Virus record (IMG/VR): IMGVR_UViG_3300042897_001741
Coordinates: 1-49,735 of that record
Reading direction: 5' to 3' (one strand)
DNA: 49,735 bases
From: a virus
Of this stretch, positions 1-6,572 are shown piece after piece (position 1 is the first letter of the stretch; every line of letters begins with the position of its first letter). The notes under the pieces are model-generated. The model did no database searches and was not told the origin of the DNA. It saw only the letters and a program-made list of their open reading frames with translations. Made by a program: the position numbers and the translations under genes.

Positions 1-387
1 ATGTCCATCCGCCCCATTCTCACCGCCGGCCTGCTGCTGGCCTGTGGCCTGACGCCTGCTTTCGCCAAGACCAAGGACAAACCGGATCCCTATGTGCCCA
101 GCGGCGATCCGGTCGATTGCATCTCGATAAGCCAGATCCGATCGAGCAGCGTCCGCGACGATCGCACCATCGATTTCGAGGTGAGCGGCAAGAAAATCTA
201 CCGCAACAGCCTGCCCAACAGCTGCCCCAGCCTGGGCTTCGAGCGACGCTTTTCCTATCGCACCAGCATCTCGCAGCTCTGTTCGGTCGACATCATCACC
301 GTGCTGTTCAACGCCGGGCCGGGCCTGCAACCGGGCGCCAGCTGTGGCCTGGGCAAATTCCAGCCGATGGTGAAGGCCCCGAAATAA
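1..387 (+). CDS. Small secreted host protein, DUF6491-like
   Basis: A 128-residue protein with a clear signal peptide: charged start, hydrophobic core at about residues 7-20 and a cleavage site after Ala-Phe-Ala near residue 22. The mature part contains four cysteines, a motif reading CISISQIRSS and a run GFERRFSYRTS. This arrangement resembles the short periplasmic DUF6491-like proteins common in sphingomonads; the family name is from memory. The ATG is at base 1, so its promoter lies outside the window. It is the only protein gene clearly belonging to the host chromosome and sits upstream of the tRNA used for integration. No function is known. Confidence 0.8.
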   Translation: MSIRPILTAGLLLACGLTPAFAKTKDKPDPYVPSGDPVDCISISQIRSSSVRDDRTIDFEVSGKKIYRNSLPNSCPSLGFERRFSYRTSISQLCSVDIITVLFNAGPGLQPGASCGLGKFQPMVKAPK

Positions 388-462
388 GTTTCGGGAACAG
401 GTGATTTTGTGGCTGGCGCGGTTCGAAGCCCTTTGCTAAGCGCCCCTTCTGACCAGCGTCAT

Positions 463-539
463 GCACCCATAGCTCAGCTGGATAGAGCGTTGCCCTCCGA
501 AGGCAAAGGCCGCAAGTTCGAATCTTGCTGGGTGCACCA
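463..539 (+). tRNA. tRNA-Arg(CCG)
   Basis: A 77-nt cloverleaf. Acceptor arm GCACCCA pairs with TGGGTGC, followed by discriminator A and an encoded CCA (537-539). The D arm carries AGCTCAGCTGG and the T arm GTTCGAATC. The anticodon stem TTGCC/GGCAA encloses loop CTCCGAA, giving anticodon CCG, which reads the arginine codon CGG. The gene is intact, as expected when a phage integrates into a tRNA 3' half and restores the sequence. The integrase gene lies about 600 bases downstream. Confidence 0.96.
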
Positions 540-545
540 ATTTTT
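500..545. other. Probable left attachment site (attL) in the tRNA 3' half
   Basis: Tyrosine integrases of this class usually recombine within the anticodon-to-3'-end part of a tRNA gene. All genes from 618 onward are phage-like and the integrase is the nearest large gene, so the crossover most likely lies here. The partner copy (attR) would be beyond the right edge of the window, so the core length cannot be set from this sequence. Confidence 0.5.
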
Positions 546-617
546 CAACAACTTAGCCACTCCTGCCATGACCGGTATCTGGTCATCGTGTGCGGTAATG
601 TGTGCGCTACGCTCTTT

Positions 618-995
618 TCATGCAGCGTATTCAGGCCTGCTTTGCGGCCTCAGCCTGCGCCACAGATTGTCAGAACGATTGTTGGACTGCTGCCTCGGAG
701 TTGCCCAACGGCAGTTCCAGTGCGCATAGGGTCCATCGTTATCGATCCTGTCCAGACTATGGTCCGGCGTAGGCTTTGCGCCCATATCGAGCAGAAAGCG
801 TTCAACACCTTCAGGGCCGTGCCACTCCTCAGCGACATAAATTCCCCTTCCGCCATATCGGTGGAATGAGGCATTGTTCTTGTTGTAACAGCGATCCCAG
901 GCAGAGTGTATGGCGGCTTCTTCACTTATCCTTTTCGGATAAGGCCACCCCTTCTGCACCCATCCTTTTCGCCATTCGTTTTCTGCATCGATCAT
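618..995 (-). CDS. Phage HNH/AP2-like small protein
   Basis: A 125-residue protein starting at the ATG at 995, behind a strong GGAGGA eight bases upstream; a TTG at 1025 would add ten residues but lacks such a site. It contains the signature seen in many phage proteins near homing endonucleases: a WDRCYN segment, YGGRGIYV, then DMGAKP, LDRIDNDG and NCRWAT followed by a QSNNRS run. These segments are typical of a compact HNH/AP2-type DNA-binding fold. Catalysis is not certain. It is the last phage gene before the tRNA and its 5' end overlaps the preceding small gene by 74 bases, so the two are probably translated from one message. Confidence 0.75.
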   Translation of the reverse strand: MIDAENEWRKGWVQKGWPYPKRISEEAAIHSAWDRCYNKNNASFHRYGGRGIYVAEEWHGPEGVERFLLDMGAKPTPDHSLDRIDNDGPYAHWNCRWATPRQQSNNRSDNLWRRLRPQSRPEYAA

Positions 996-1092
996 AAATC
1001 CTCCAGCGCTGTCGCTGGCCGGCAAGCTTGTCAGCTTCTATCTTTGCCAACTCTGCCCGCTCTGCGTCAGTCAGATAATCAGTCCATTTCAT
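922..1092 (-). CDS. Small conserved phage protein (56 aa)
   Basis: A 56-residue charged protein beginning MKWTDYLTDAERAELAKIEA and containing RIYDRCRKRM, a pattern I recognise from short phage and plasmid proteins of unknown function. The ATG at 1092 follows directly on a pair of palindromes (1091-1134). Its 3' end contains the ribosome binding site and start of the HNH-like gene in another frame (74-base overlap). A basic patch in the middle suggests nucleic acid binding, but this is inference. Confidence 0.65.
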   Translation of the reverse strand: MKWTDYLTDAERAELAKIEADKLAGQRQRWRIYDRCRKRMAKRMGAEGVALSEKDK

Positions 1093-1134
1093 TCTATGCC
1101 TATATCATAGAATTCCATGACATGCACATGGAAT
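1091..1134. promoter_or_regulatory. Two tandem perfect palindromes between int and the terminal genes
   Basis: Two inverted repeats of identical design lie end to end: ATTCTATG-N7-CATAGAAT at 1091-1113 and ATTCCATG-N7-CATGGAAT at 1112-1134, sharing two bases. Half-sites are therefore spaced at 15-base steps. The block fills the gap between the integrase stop (1135) and the ATG of the 56-residue gene (1092). It looks like a multi-dimer binding site, either an operator for the two terminal genes or integrase arm sites. It has no T-run, so it is not a standard terminator. Confidence 0.7.
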
Positions 1135-2205
1135 TTATCCGCGACGGTTGAAAGCATCCAGGGCTTCCCCCTGAAAATCAGGGTGGTGATGGGCATAAAG
1201 CTCTGTCGTCCGCGCGTCGGAGTGGTCCAGCCATCCTCCGATCTGGAAGAGTGGAACCCCCTTCTGCGCCAGCCATGTGCCGCAGGTGTGTCGGAGCGTA
1301 TGCGGCGTCACGTCGGACAGTCCCGCGCGGTCGCGAGCCGTGCCGAAGCTACCGCTCTTGCCGTCACCGATATCGATGATGCGCCGGCCCTTGTCGTGGA
1401 TGACATAGCCGAGATCGCTGTAGCGCCGGCGGTGCGCCAAGCGGAGGAATGTCATCAGGCGATTCGGGATCGGTTGCCGTCCGCGGCGCTTGCTGGTCTG
1501 CCCCTGAATATCGCCGTCATCGTCACGCTTGCGGAAGTCGATCAGCCTGTTCTTCATGTCGACCTGTGGCCAGCGCAGTTCAAGGATCGCCTGCTTCCTC
1601 TTCCCGGTGTAGAGGCCGAGCACGATGAACAGCGGAAGATAGGCCCGCACATCGCTGCGCCCGGTCCTTGCTGCGTTCAACAGCGCCGCCGCTTCATCGC
1701 GGGTCAGCCACCGGTCTTTACCATCGGGCTTTTCCGGCAGCCAGACCGGGACCGGCCGCGTCAGAATGCCTTCTGTGTGCCCGAAGTTGATGGCAGCGCG
1801 CAGGGTGGTCAGCTCGCGTCGAACGGTGCCGACAGCTTTCGCGCGCTCCCGCTGATAGCGTTGGCAGGTGGCCTTGGTCACTCCATCGACCATGACGCCT
1901 ATCCAGAACGGGACCAGCGCCTTGACGGCCTGCTTGATCCGGGTGGGATCCGCAACCGTCTCGGCATGATGCTCGATGTAATAGGCCAGCACGTCGGTGA
2001 CTAGCAGTTGCCCCGGTTCGCGCGGGCCGGAAACGCGCTGACGCTGCCGCTCGGCGATGAACTGCGCAAGGGCGCCTTCGGCGTCGTGCACATCTGCAAA
2101 GCCAGTCGAGCGCTTTCGTGGGCGTCCCTGCTCATACCACTGGATATAGAAGCAGCCCCGGTCCTCGATCCACTTGAGGTAGGCGCCGCGATTCGGTCTT
2201 GGCAT
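1135..2205 (-). CDS. int: Tyrosine-type site-specific integrase
   Basis: A 356-residue tyrosine recombinase. An N-terminal arm-binding part (about 1-60) and a core-binding domain (about 65-150) precede the catalytic domain. Expected active-site residues are visible: Arg203 in the TGKR segment, His302 and Arg305 in HTLRHT, His328 in LDHS, and Tyr337 in ELYAHHHP as nucleophile. It would recombine the phage site with the tRNA-Arg gene at 463. The ATG at 2205 follows AAAGGAATCGAA and lies inside the preceding HTH reading frame, so expression is probably coupled to it. Its place at the end of the long minus-strand operon matches the lambda arrangement in which early left transcription reaches int. 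Confidence 0.95.
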   Translation of the reverse strand: MPRPNRGAYLKWIEDRGCFYIQWYEQGRPRKRSTGFADVHDAEGALAQFIAERQRQRVSGPREPGQLLVTDVLAYYIEHHAETVADPTRIKQAVKALVPFWIGVMVDGVTKATCQRYQRERAKAVGTVRRELTTLRAAINFGHTEGILTRPVPVWLPEKPDGKDRWLTRDEAAALLNAARTGRSDVRAYLPLFIVLGLYTGKRKQAILELRWPQVDMKNRLIDFRKRDDDGDIQGQTSKRRGRQPIPNRLMTFLRLAHRRRYSDLGYVIHDKGRRIIDIGDGKSGSFGTARDRAGLSDVTPHTLRHTCGTWLAQKGVPLFQIGGWLDHSDARTTELYAHHHPDFQGEALDAFNRRG

Positions 2206-2372
2206 TTCGATTCCTTTGCCCCCTGGATGAAGGCGATCACGTCGGCGCGGTCGTATAGGAAGGCCTTGCCCAAGCGGACAGATGGCAATCCCTGATCGCG
2301 CATTGTGCGCACGGTGCGAGGCGACGGCAAGCCGAAGTCCTTCGCCACCTGCTCAGCGGTCATCAGGCGCAT
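2001..2372 (-). CDS. MerR/AlpA-like helix-turn-helix protein, probable excisionase
   Basis: Residues 1-55 form a winged-helix domain of the HTH_17/AlpA kind: LMTAEQVAKDFGL, then RTVRTMRDQGLPSVRLG and YDRADVIAFI. Proteins of this type next to an integrase usually act as excisionases or int regulators. The frame continues 205 bases into the integrase gene, where the translation becomes a low-complexity Ser/Ala/Arg stretch that looks like antiphase reading rather than a folded domain. A strong GGGGAGGGG precedes the ATG, and only three bases separate it from the upstream gene. The function is inferred from family and position. Confidence 0.7.
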   Translation of the reverse strand: MRLMTAEQVAKDFGLPSPRTVRTMRDQGLPSVRLGKAFLYDRADVIAFIQGAKESKCQDRIAAPTSSGSRTGAASISSGMSRDAHESARLALQMCTTPKAPLRSSSPSGSVSAFPARANRGNC

Positions 2373-2375
2373 GGT

Positions 2376-2660
2376 TCACCCCTCCCCCACAAGAGCGGCG
2401 TCGATGGCGGCTTCATAGATCTGCAGCCCACGATACCTGCCAACCGTGCAATCTCGACGGCATCCGATCTCTATTGCCCCCACCGCCTCAAGCATCTGGT
2501 CGCTCGGCTCGCGCATAGCCTTGATGGCTGCGGCGGCGATCCTGCGATACGGTTCTGGCGATCCCTGACTTTCATTCAGGTTGGGCCAAGGCCACGCCTT
2601 ATGCCACGGGTCGTCTTCCTCGTAGATGGCTTTGGCCACCCTCTCGATCATCTCGCTCAC
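2376..2660 (-). CDS. Conserved phage hypothetical protein
   Basis: A 94-residue protein. I place the start at the GTG at 2660, which overlaps the previous stop (GTGA) and is seven bases after GGGAGG. The sequence begins VSEMIERVAKAIYEEDD and contains AIKAMREPSDQMLEAVG and a terminal YEAAIDAAL. The same layout (amphipathic N-terminus, REPS-x-x-ML, aromatic-x-AxIDAxL) recurs in the gene at 25503-25757 on the other arm of this prophage, so the two are probably paralogues. Function unknown. Confidence 0.75.
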   Translation of the reverse strand: MSEMIERVAKAIYEEDDPWHKAWPWPNLNESQGSPEPYRRIAAAAIKAMREPSDQMLEAVGAIEIGCRRDCTVGRYRGLQIYEAAIDAALVGEG

Positions 2661-3127
2661 GGCTTCACCTCCCGGATGGCGGGCGCGTCGGGGAGCGGGC
2701 GCCAGTGGGTGACATCGCCTTGATACCAGTGATTGTTGCCTGTCACTTCCCAATGACCGGGGCGATCATCACCAACCCATGTGCAGAAAAACCCGCAATC
2801 GACTAACTGCTCATCTGCGTTGAATAGCAGAACTGTCTCTCCCGCCCTCGGTGCCGTCTCAATCGGCTGCCAACCCGTCTCAGCCGCCTCCAACCGATCC
2901 AGCAGGGCTGGGAGGTGGTTGATGGCGGCGACGATGAGGGTGGCGTTGGCGCGAATTTCGGCATCGGAGGTCAGCCCAAAGCCTTCACGATGTCCGTTAG
3001 GCAGCAGCGCGAGCCATTCGCCCGCACCACCTGCTATCGCGCGCTGGTTCGCCCTGACGCCCAAAGCCCATTCCCCCGGCGTCGCCTCCGCGATCAGCCC
3101 GCGCAACTCCTGGATGATGTCAGTCAT
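2657..3127 (-). CDS. Ead/Ea22-like protein with DUF551 C-terminus
   Basis: A 156-residue two-part protein. Residues 1-80 match the amphipathic helices of Ead/Ea22-like phage early proteins (IIQELRGLIAEATPGEW, then ATLIVAAINHLPALLDRLE). From residue 85 it carries a DUF551-type module: WQPIETAPRAGETVLLF followed by a conserved THWRPLPDAP. Both modules are widespread in accessory parts of temperate phage genomes and have no assigned biochemical role. It overlaps both neighbours and so belongs to the left early operon. Confidence 0.8.
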   Translation of the reverse strand: MTDIIQELRGLIAEATPGEWALGVRANQRAIAGGAGEWLALLPNGHREGFGLTSDAEIRANATLIVAAINHLPALLDRLEAAETGWQPIETAPRAGETVLLFNADEQLVDCGFFCTWVGDDRPGHWEVTGNNHWYQGDVTHWRPLPDAPAIREVKP

Positions 3128-3359
3128 GGGCGGGGTCCTTCATCCTCGGGGCTTGGAACCAGTCGTAAAGTTCGCTCGAACATGCGGGGCAAAGGTCAGC
3201 CCACTGCGGCGTTAACGATCGCTGCGTTCCTATCCAGCGGTGCGAATTGGTCTCGGAGTAGTTCAGGCCGGCCCAATTGTAGCCGTCCTCTGGGCGGCGA
3301 AATCCAGACCTTGCGCCGCAACGATCACAAGTCATCGAAACTATGATTGCCTTCGCCAT
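3120..3359 (-). CDS. Small zinc-ribbon-like protein
   Basis: A 79-residue protein with CDRCG near the N-terminus and CPAC about 45 residues later, a spacing typical of a structural zinc-binding knuckle. The ATG at 3359 (TGATG junction) lies six bases after GGGAGG and is preferred over the GTG one codon upstream. It overlaps the next gene's start by eight bases. Function unknown; a DNA- or protein-binding role is only suggested by the cysteines. Confidence 0.7.
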   Translation of the reverse strand: MAKAIIVSMTCDRCGARSGFRRPEDGYNWAGLNYSETNSHRWIGTQRSLTPQWADLCPACSSELYDWFQAPRMKDPAHD

Positions 3360-3508
3360 CACAAACCTCCCGCCCGCGCGCGCAGCGCTGCCTCTGCCGC
3401 CTTGTAGCGAGCCATCGCCGCATCGAAGACCGGGCCATTGTGCGTCGGCGCTCGCTCCAGTTCGTCGGTCGCCCGCACATATTCAACGATCAGGTCAAGG
3501 TCAGTCAT
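3359..3508 (-). CDS. Small helical protein (49 aa)
   Basis: A 49-residue predicted all-helical protein starting MTDLDLIVEYVRATDELERA and ending in an alanine/arginine-rich helix. I use the ATG at 3508 because it follows GGAGGTGGG closely; the longer open frame upstream translates to antiphase sequence. It overlaps the upstream DUF4326 gene by eight bases and meets the next gene at a TGATG junction. No recognisable domain. Confidence 0.65.
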   Translation of the reverse strand: MTDLDLIVEYVRATDELERAPTHNGPVFDAAMARYKAAEAALRARAGGL

Positions 3509-4292
3509 GTCCCACCTCCTCCCTCGCAGCCGGATCGACATCATCGGAGAAGATGGTCCGGGGGCGGTTGTCGTTGGCGAGTTGCAGCAGCACATCGGCG
3601 TGACACGGCTGATCCAGCGGGCACCAGCACGCAAGGTTCTTGCCGCGTAGTTCGGCGACAGGCAGATTCTTCACGTGCAGCGCTTGGAACGCAGCGACCG
3701 CCGATGCCGCGGTCATTTCAGGCCCGACGCGGTAGGGATTGCCCCACCGGCCCGGCCGAGCAACGCTCACCGTGTTCGCCGGCATCTTCCATCCCTTCTT
3801 GCGGGAAAGCTGGACGCGGTGCGGCGGCTCGGTGGCGAGTTGCCGGAACCGCTTGGCGCGCTCTTCCCTGTCCGCCAGTTCGGCCGCAGTGGGTCGATAT
3901 AGACACGGATGCGAGGGCCACAGATCACCGTCGCCGGCGACCATCCAACCACCGGTTGGCCACGTCCCGAAATAGTGTGCGCGGTGAATGCCGGTGCTGC
4001 CAGCCTCGACAACATCGAACTCGCTGCCATCCTTGGGGCAATAGATCGCCTCTCGCCAGCCAAGTTCGCGAAGCCGAAGGTGCGCCTGATGCATCAGATC
4101 AATGGCGTCCTGTTCGGTCGGCATCAGATCGGCGCGGGCCTTCTTCTCGGCGTCACCAGCAGAAACCAGCATATCCCACTGATCGGCATCAGCATGAACC
4201 ACGCCGCACGGGTTGTGGTTCGGGATGATGGACACGACCGCTTCGCCATGCGCTTTGATCGCGGCCTTCAAGGTTTCGAGACGGTCAGTCAT
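3501..4292 (-). CDS. DUF4326-containing protein
   Basis: A 263-residue protein with two parts. The first 145 residues have no family I recognise but contain tryptophan-rich motifs such as YFGTWPTGGWMVAG. From about 155 there is a clear DUF4326 domain: VQLSRKKGWKMPANTVSVAR, then RWGNPY, and the terminal signature LACWCPLDQPCHADVLLQLA with paired cysteines. DUF4326 is frequent in phages but not biochemically characterised. The start overlaps the preceding 37-residue gene by ATGA. The fusion of an unknown N-terminal part to DUF4326 is the notable point. Confidence 0.8.
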   Translation of the reverse strand: MTDRLETLKAAIKAHGEAVVSIIPNHNPCGVVHADADQWDMLVSAGDAEKKARADLMPTEQDAIDLMHQAHLRLRELGWREAIYCPKDGSEFDVVEAGSTGIHRAHYFGTWPTGGWMVAGDGDLWPSHPCLYRPTAAELADREERAKRFRQLATEPPHRVQLSRKKGWKMPANTVSVARPGRWGNPYRVGPEMTAASAVAAFQALHVKNLPVAELRGKNLACWCPLDQPCHADVLLQLANDNRPRTIFSDDVDPAAREEVGHD

Positions 4293-4402
4293 TCGACCAC
4301 CTCCACCTTGACGAACTCCCCACCCTTAAGAACCCACTGGCCGGGGCGCTTGGGCGTAGGCTGGAAGGGCTTGGGCGCGGGGTGTTTGCGGGGCGGGGTC
4401 AT
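4289..4402 (-). CDS. Proline- and lysine-rich micropeptide (37 aa)
   Basis: A 37-residue basic peptide (MTPPRKHPAPKPFQPTPKRP, then a short hydrophobic tail) that fills the gap between the DUF5131 and DUF4326 genes. Both ends use a four-base ATGA overlap, so it sits in the translational relay of the operon, which supports it being expressed. The GGTGGAGGTGG near its end supplies the binding site for the next gene. No function can be assigned. Confidence 0.6.
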   Translation of the reverse strand: MTPPRKHPAPKPFQPTPKRPGQWVLKGGEFVKVEVVE

Positions 4403-5157
4403 GCGGGCACCTGTTCGACCTGCGGACGGGCGAAATAGGTCTTGCCATCCAGTTCGTGGCCGCCCTTGTCAGCGCCGCGACCGCCGACCTGCTTGAAGTT
4501 GAACACGCGGCCCAATTCCAGCGACTGGTCGCGCAGGTCACGCGCCCACTGGATATCCATCGGACGAGCATTGCGGCCGCTCTCGCCGCCGACGATGATC
4601 CAGTCAGGCGCGTTGCAATCGAGGATCACCGGGCCAAGCAGCGGCTCGAAACTGCCGAAGGTGAAAAGCGCATCCAGCGCCGCGCCGGCATTCTTCAGCT
4701 TGATCCGGTCGCGGTCATATTCGGCCTGGCTGCCGAACGTCGCGCCCAGCGCCGCATTGGGAGGGAAGCCGCCGCACTCGATAGCCATGTCGATCGCATT
4801 GCCGATCCGCTTGGACAGGTAGAGCATGACGAGGTTGGGGCATTCCCGTGCCCGGTCGAACGCTTCGCGGCGCCATGCCATCGGGACGCGGTTGTCCCAG
4901 ATGTCGCCAAGGCTCAGCGAGAACACGAACGCGCGCTTGCCTTCCTCGCCCGCGATTCGGTTCCATTTGCGCAACTGCGCCCATGTCGAGGACGAGGTGC
5001 GCACCCGGTCGCCGTCGTTGCCCCAGGCAACCTTGCCATAGCGGTTGTCCATGAGGTCTTCGGCATAGCAGTTGTCGCACGGCGCGCCGACCTTCGTGCA
5101 GCCCATCCACGGGTTCCATGTGTGGTCGGCCCATTCGATCTTCGTGTTCTGTGCCAT
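4399..5157 (-). CDS. DUF5131 family protein (phage Gp37/Gp68-like)
   Basis: A 252-residue protein beginning MAQNTKIEWADHTWNPW, the hallmark of the DUF5131 (Gp37/Gp68) family. A cysteine cluster CTKVGAPCDNCYAE at about residues 19-32 resembles iron-sulfur or zinc ligation, and later segments FVFSLSLGDIWD, LFTFGSFEPLLG and WIIVGGESG match the family. A radical-SAM-like barrel has been proposed for such proteins; this is general knowledge, not shown here. The ATG at 5157 follows TAAGGA; the 78-residue upstream extension of the frame is antiphase. A strong hairpin lies just upstream. Confidence 0.88.
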   Translation of the reverse strand: MAQNTKIEWADHTWNPWMGCTKVGAPCDNCYAEDLMDNRYGKVAWGNDGDRVRTSSSTWAQLRKWNRIAGEEGKRAFVFSLSLGDIWDNRVPMAWRREAFDRARECPNLVMLYLSKRIGNAIDMAIECGGFPPNAALGATFGSQAEYDRDRIKLKNAGAALDALFTFGSFEPLLGPVILDCNAPDWIIVGGESGRNARPMDIQWARDLRDQSLELGRVFNFKQVGGRGADKGGHELDGKTYFARPQVEQVPA

Positions 5158-5165
5158 AATCCTTA

Positions 5166-5200
5166 CCCCGCCGCTATCAGCTTGCGCCGTCGCGGCGGGG
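5166..5200 (-). promoter_or_regulatory. GC-rich hairpin in the leader of the DUF5131 gene
   Basis: A perfect 9-bp inverted repeat, CCCCGCCGC at 5166-5174 and GCGGCGGGG at 5192-5200, with a 17-base loop. On the minus strand it ends eight bases before the DUF5131 start codon, next to its ribosome binding site, and begins just after the previous gene's stop. There is no T-run, so it could act as a translational control or RNA-stability element rather than a terminator. Confidence 0.5.
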
Positions 5201-5216
5201 CCTCCTTGGTGAATGG

Positions 5217-5501
5217 TTAGGCGGCGGCCGGATCGGCGGCCTTCGCGCGATCCTTCGCCGCTTTGGCGCGGGCACGGTCCTGATCGATCTTGCCGCGCGC
5301 CATGTGGATGGCGTCGTAGAGGTGGACAGCCTCGCAGGTCGCTTCGTCGCTGCCATCGCGGACAGTCGCCACAGCGCTGCCGTTCTTGCAATCGAAGCTG
5401 GGGGCGATCACGCCGAACGAAATGACCACGCGGTCGCCGCTGAAATGATCGCGGACCTTGTGGAGCATGGCGCCGAGGTCGTTCACTTCGTCGCGGGTCA
5501 T
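5217..5501 (-). CDS. Conserved phage hypothetical protein
   Basis: A 94-residue protein with an N-terminal helix (MTRDEVNDLGAMLHKVRDHF), a short beta-rich centre and an Ala/Lys/Arg-rich C-terminal helix ending ADPAAA. Start taken at the ATG at 5501 (TGATG overlap), seven bases after GGAGG, rather than the GTG before it. No family recognised; the basic tail suggests nucleic-acid contact but this is weak. Confidence 0.65.
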   Translation of the reverse strand: MTRDEVNDLGAMLHKVRDHFSGDRVVISFGVIAPSFDCKNGSAVATVRDGSDEATCEAVHLYDAIHMARGKIDQDRARAKAAKDRAKAADPAAA

Positions 5502-5806
5502 CACGCCACCTCCGTCTTCGCGCGCGGGATCAGGCGGCCGGTCTTGGGGTCGCGAAGCTGGCCGTTGGCGCGCCAGTGATCGAGTTCAGCGCCGACGACA
5601 TCGAGACGCGCACGAATGGCGTCCCTGGTCCGGATCGCATCCATGGTCTGATTGTCAGCCACGGCCATTCGTTCCAGCAGCTTGGCATTCTCGCGCTGCA
5701 ACCGGCCGATCGTCGCCTCGCGGACCATCAGCGTGTCATCGCGCTCGACAATCTGGCGGCCCATTTCACGGGTGACCGCATCGTATTCTTTCTTCCAGAC
5801 GAACAT
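5501..5806 (-). CDS. Coiled-coil phage protein
   Basis: A 101-residue, strongly charged protein in which residues 15-80 form a probable coiled coil (REATIGRLQRENAKLLERMA and following heptads). The ATG at 5806 follows AGGAGAACAAGC. It lies directly downstream of ninB and upstream of the 94-residue gene, overlapping the latter by one base. No known domain; could be a structural or scaffolding partner for a recombination protein, by position only. Confidence 0.65.
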   Translation of the reverse strand: MFVWKKEYDAVTREMGRQIVERDDTLMVREATIGRLQRENAKLLERMAVADNQTMDAIRTRDAIRARLDVVGAELDHWRANGQLRDPKTGRLIPRAKTEVA

Positions 5807-5818
5807 GCTTGTTCTCCT

Positions 5819-6223
5819 CTAGGCCGCGAAGGCCGGTTCAATCTCGTCGGAGAGGGCAATCCCCTTCTCCGCAGCGAAGGCGTGGATCGCCTCGATAAGG
5901 TCGGAAAACTCGGCCTTGTTCAGGCGCGAGGACTTGAAGCCCAGCGGGATCACGCCAGTGCCATCAAGGGTCGGCTCGAAGGTGCATTTGAAGCCGGCGG
6001 CATCCATGAACAGGCACTTCCACACCTCAGGCGAGAGGCAGCGGCCATCGGGCTTCGCGCGGCTGATCTCGCTCAGCAACGCCCACATCAGGGCGTTCTG
6101 ATCGTTCGTGCGGCGCGCCGGGCGGACATTCAGCACTGCGCCCTGCGGAACCTGCTCGATCAGCCTATGCGCCTGCATCCGGCGATAGTCGCTGTTTAGG
6201 ATGATGGTCTGTCCGTCAGCCAC
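5819..6223 (-). CDS. ninB: NinB-like recombination protein
   Basis: A 134-residue member of the NinB (Orf/YbcN) family. Lambda Orf replaces host RecFOR functions in phage recombination by binding single-stranded DNA and SSB. Typical segments are RRTNDQNALMWALLSEIS, CLSPEVWKCLFMDAAGF and GFKSSRLNKAEFSDLIEAI followed by a terminal helix. I place the start at the GTG at 6223, six bases after GGGAGGAAAGCC, with an eight-base overlap with the HNH gene. The neighbours SSB and Rad52-like annealase support a recombination module. The longer upstream frame is antiphase. Confidence 0.88.
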   Translation of the reverse strand: MADGQTIILNSDYRRMQAHRLIEQVPQGAVLNVRPARRTNDQNALMWALLSEISRAKPDGRCLSPEVWKCLFMDAAGFKCTFEPTLDGTGVIPLGFKSSRLNKAEFSDLIEAIHAFAAEKGIALSDEIEPAFAA

Positions 6224-6572
6224 GGCTTTCCTCCCATGCGCGACAGCCAGGCCAAGCCCTCCAATAGGCTTTCGATGCTTCCAGCGCGTCGATCTTGAAA
6301 TTCGCTTCAAAGGTCTTCCAGCCCCAGGAATGCTGGGACCGATGATGGCCGGAGCAGAGCGGGACGGCGAAGCGGTCTGCGACCTTGAGCGCCATCCCCT
6401 TTCCGCCGGCATAGTCGACATGGGCAGCCTCGATCCGGCCTTCGCACCCGCCCTTGTCGCAGAGCAGGCAGTTCCGGCCGCGCAGCCACTGGAGGAAGGA
6501 CGGGGCGCGCAATTGGAAATCAGCCTTGTGGCTGTTCTTCTTGCGTGGCGCGAAGGCGGATCGGCTCAGCAT
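6216..6572 (-). CDS. HNH-type nuclease-like protein (DUF968/Ref-like)
   Basis: A 118-residue protein with a zinc-binding HNH-like core: CLLCDKGGCEG, then IEAAHVDYAGGKGM and FAVPLCSGHHRSQHS. The order C-x2-C, A-H, and P-L-C-x2-H-H is that of DUF968 and of the RecA-dependent nuclease Ref of phage P1. The candidate catalytic histidine is in the AHVD segment. It sits between ssb and ninB and is coupled to both, which suggests DNA processing during recombination. Which of the two families it belongs to cannot be settled by eye. Confidence 0.78.
   Translation of the reverse strand: MLSRSAFAPRKKNSHKADFQLRAPSFLQWLRGRNCLLCDKGGCEGRIEAAHVDYAGGKGMALKVADRFAVPLCSGHHRSQHSWGWKTFEANFKIDALEASKAYWRAWPGCRAWEESRG

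Noticed and set aside
1117-2004. A 295-codon plus-strand frame opposite integrase
   Set aside because: The minus strand carries all integrase catalytic residues; the plus-strand frame is a composition effect.
5158-5391. N-terminal extension of the DUF5131 frame
   Set aside because: The family begins at MAQNTKIEW; the extension is low-complexity Arg/Gly/Pro sequence antiphase to the neighbouring gene.
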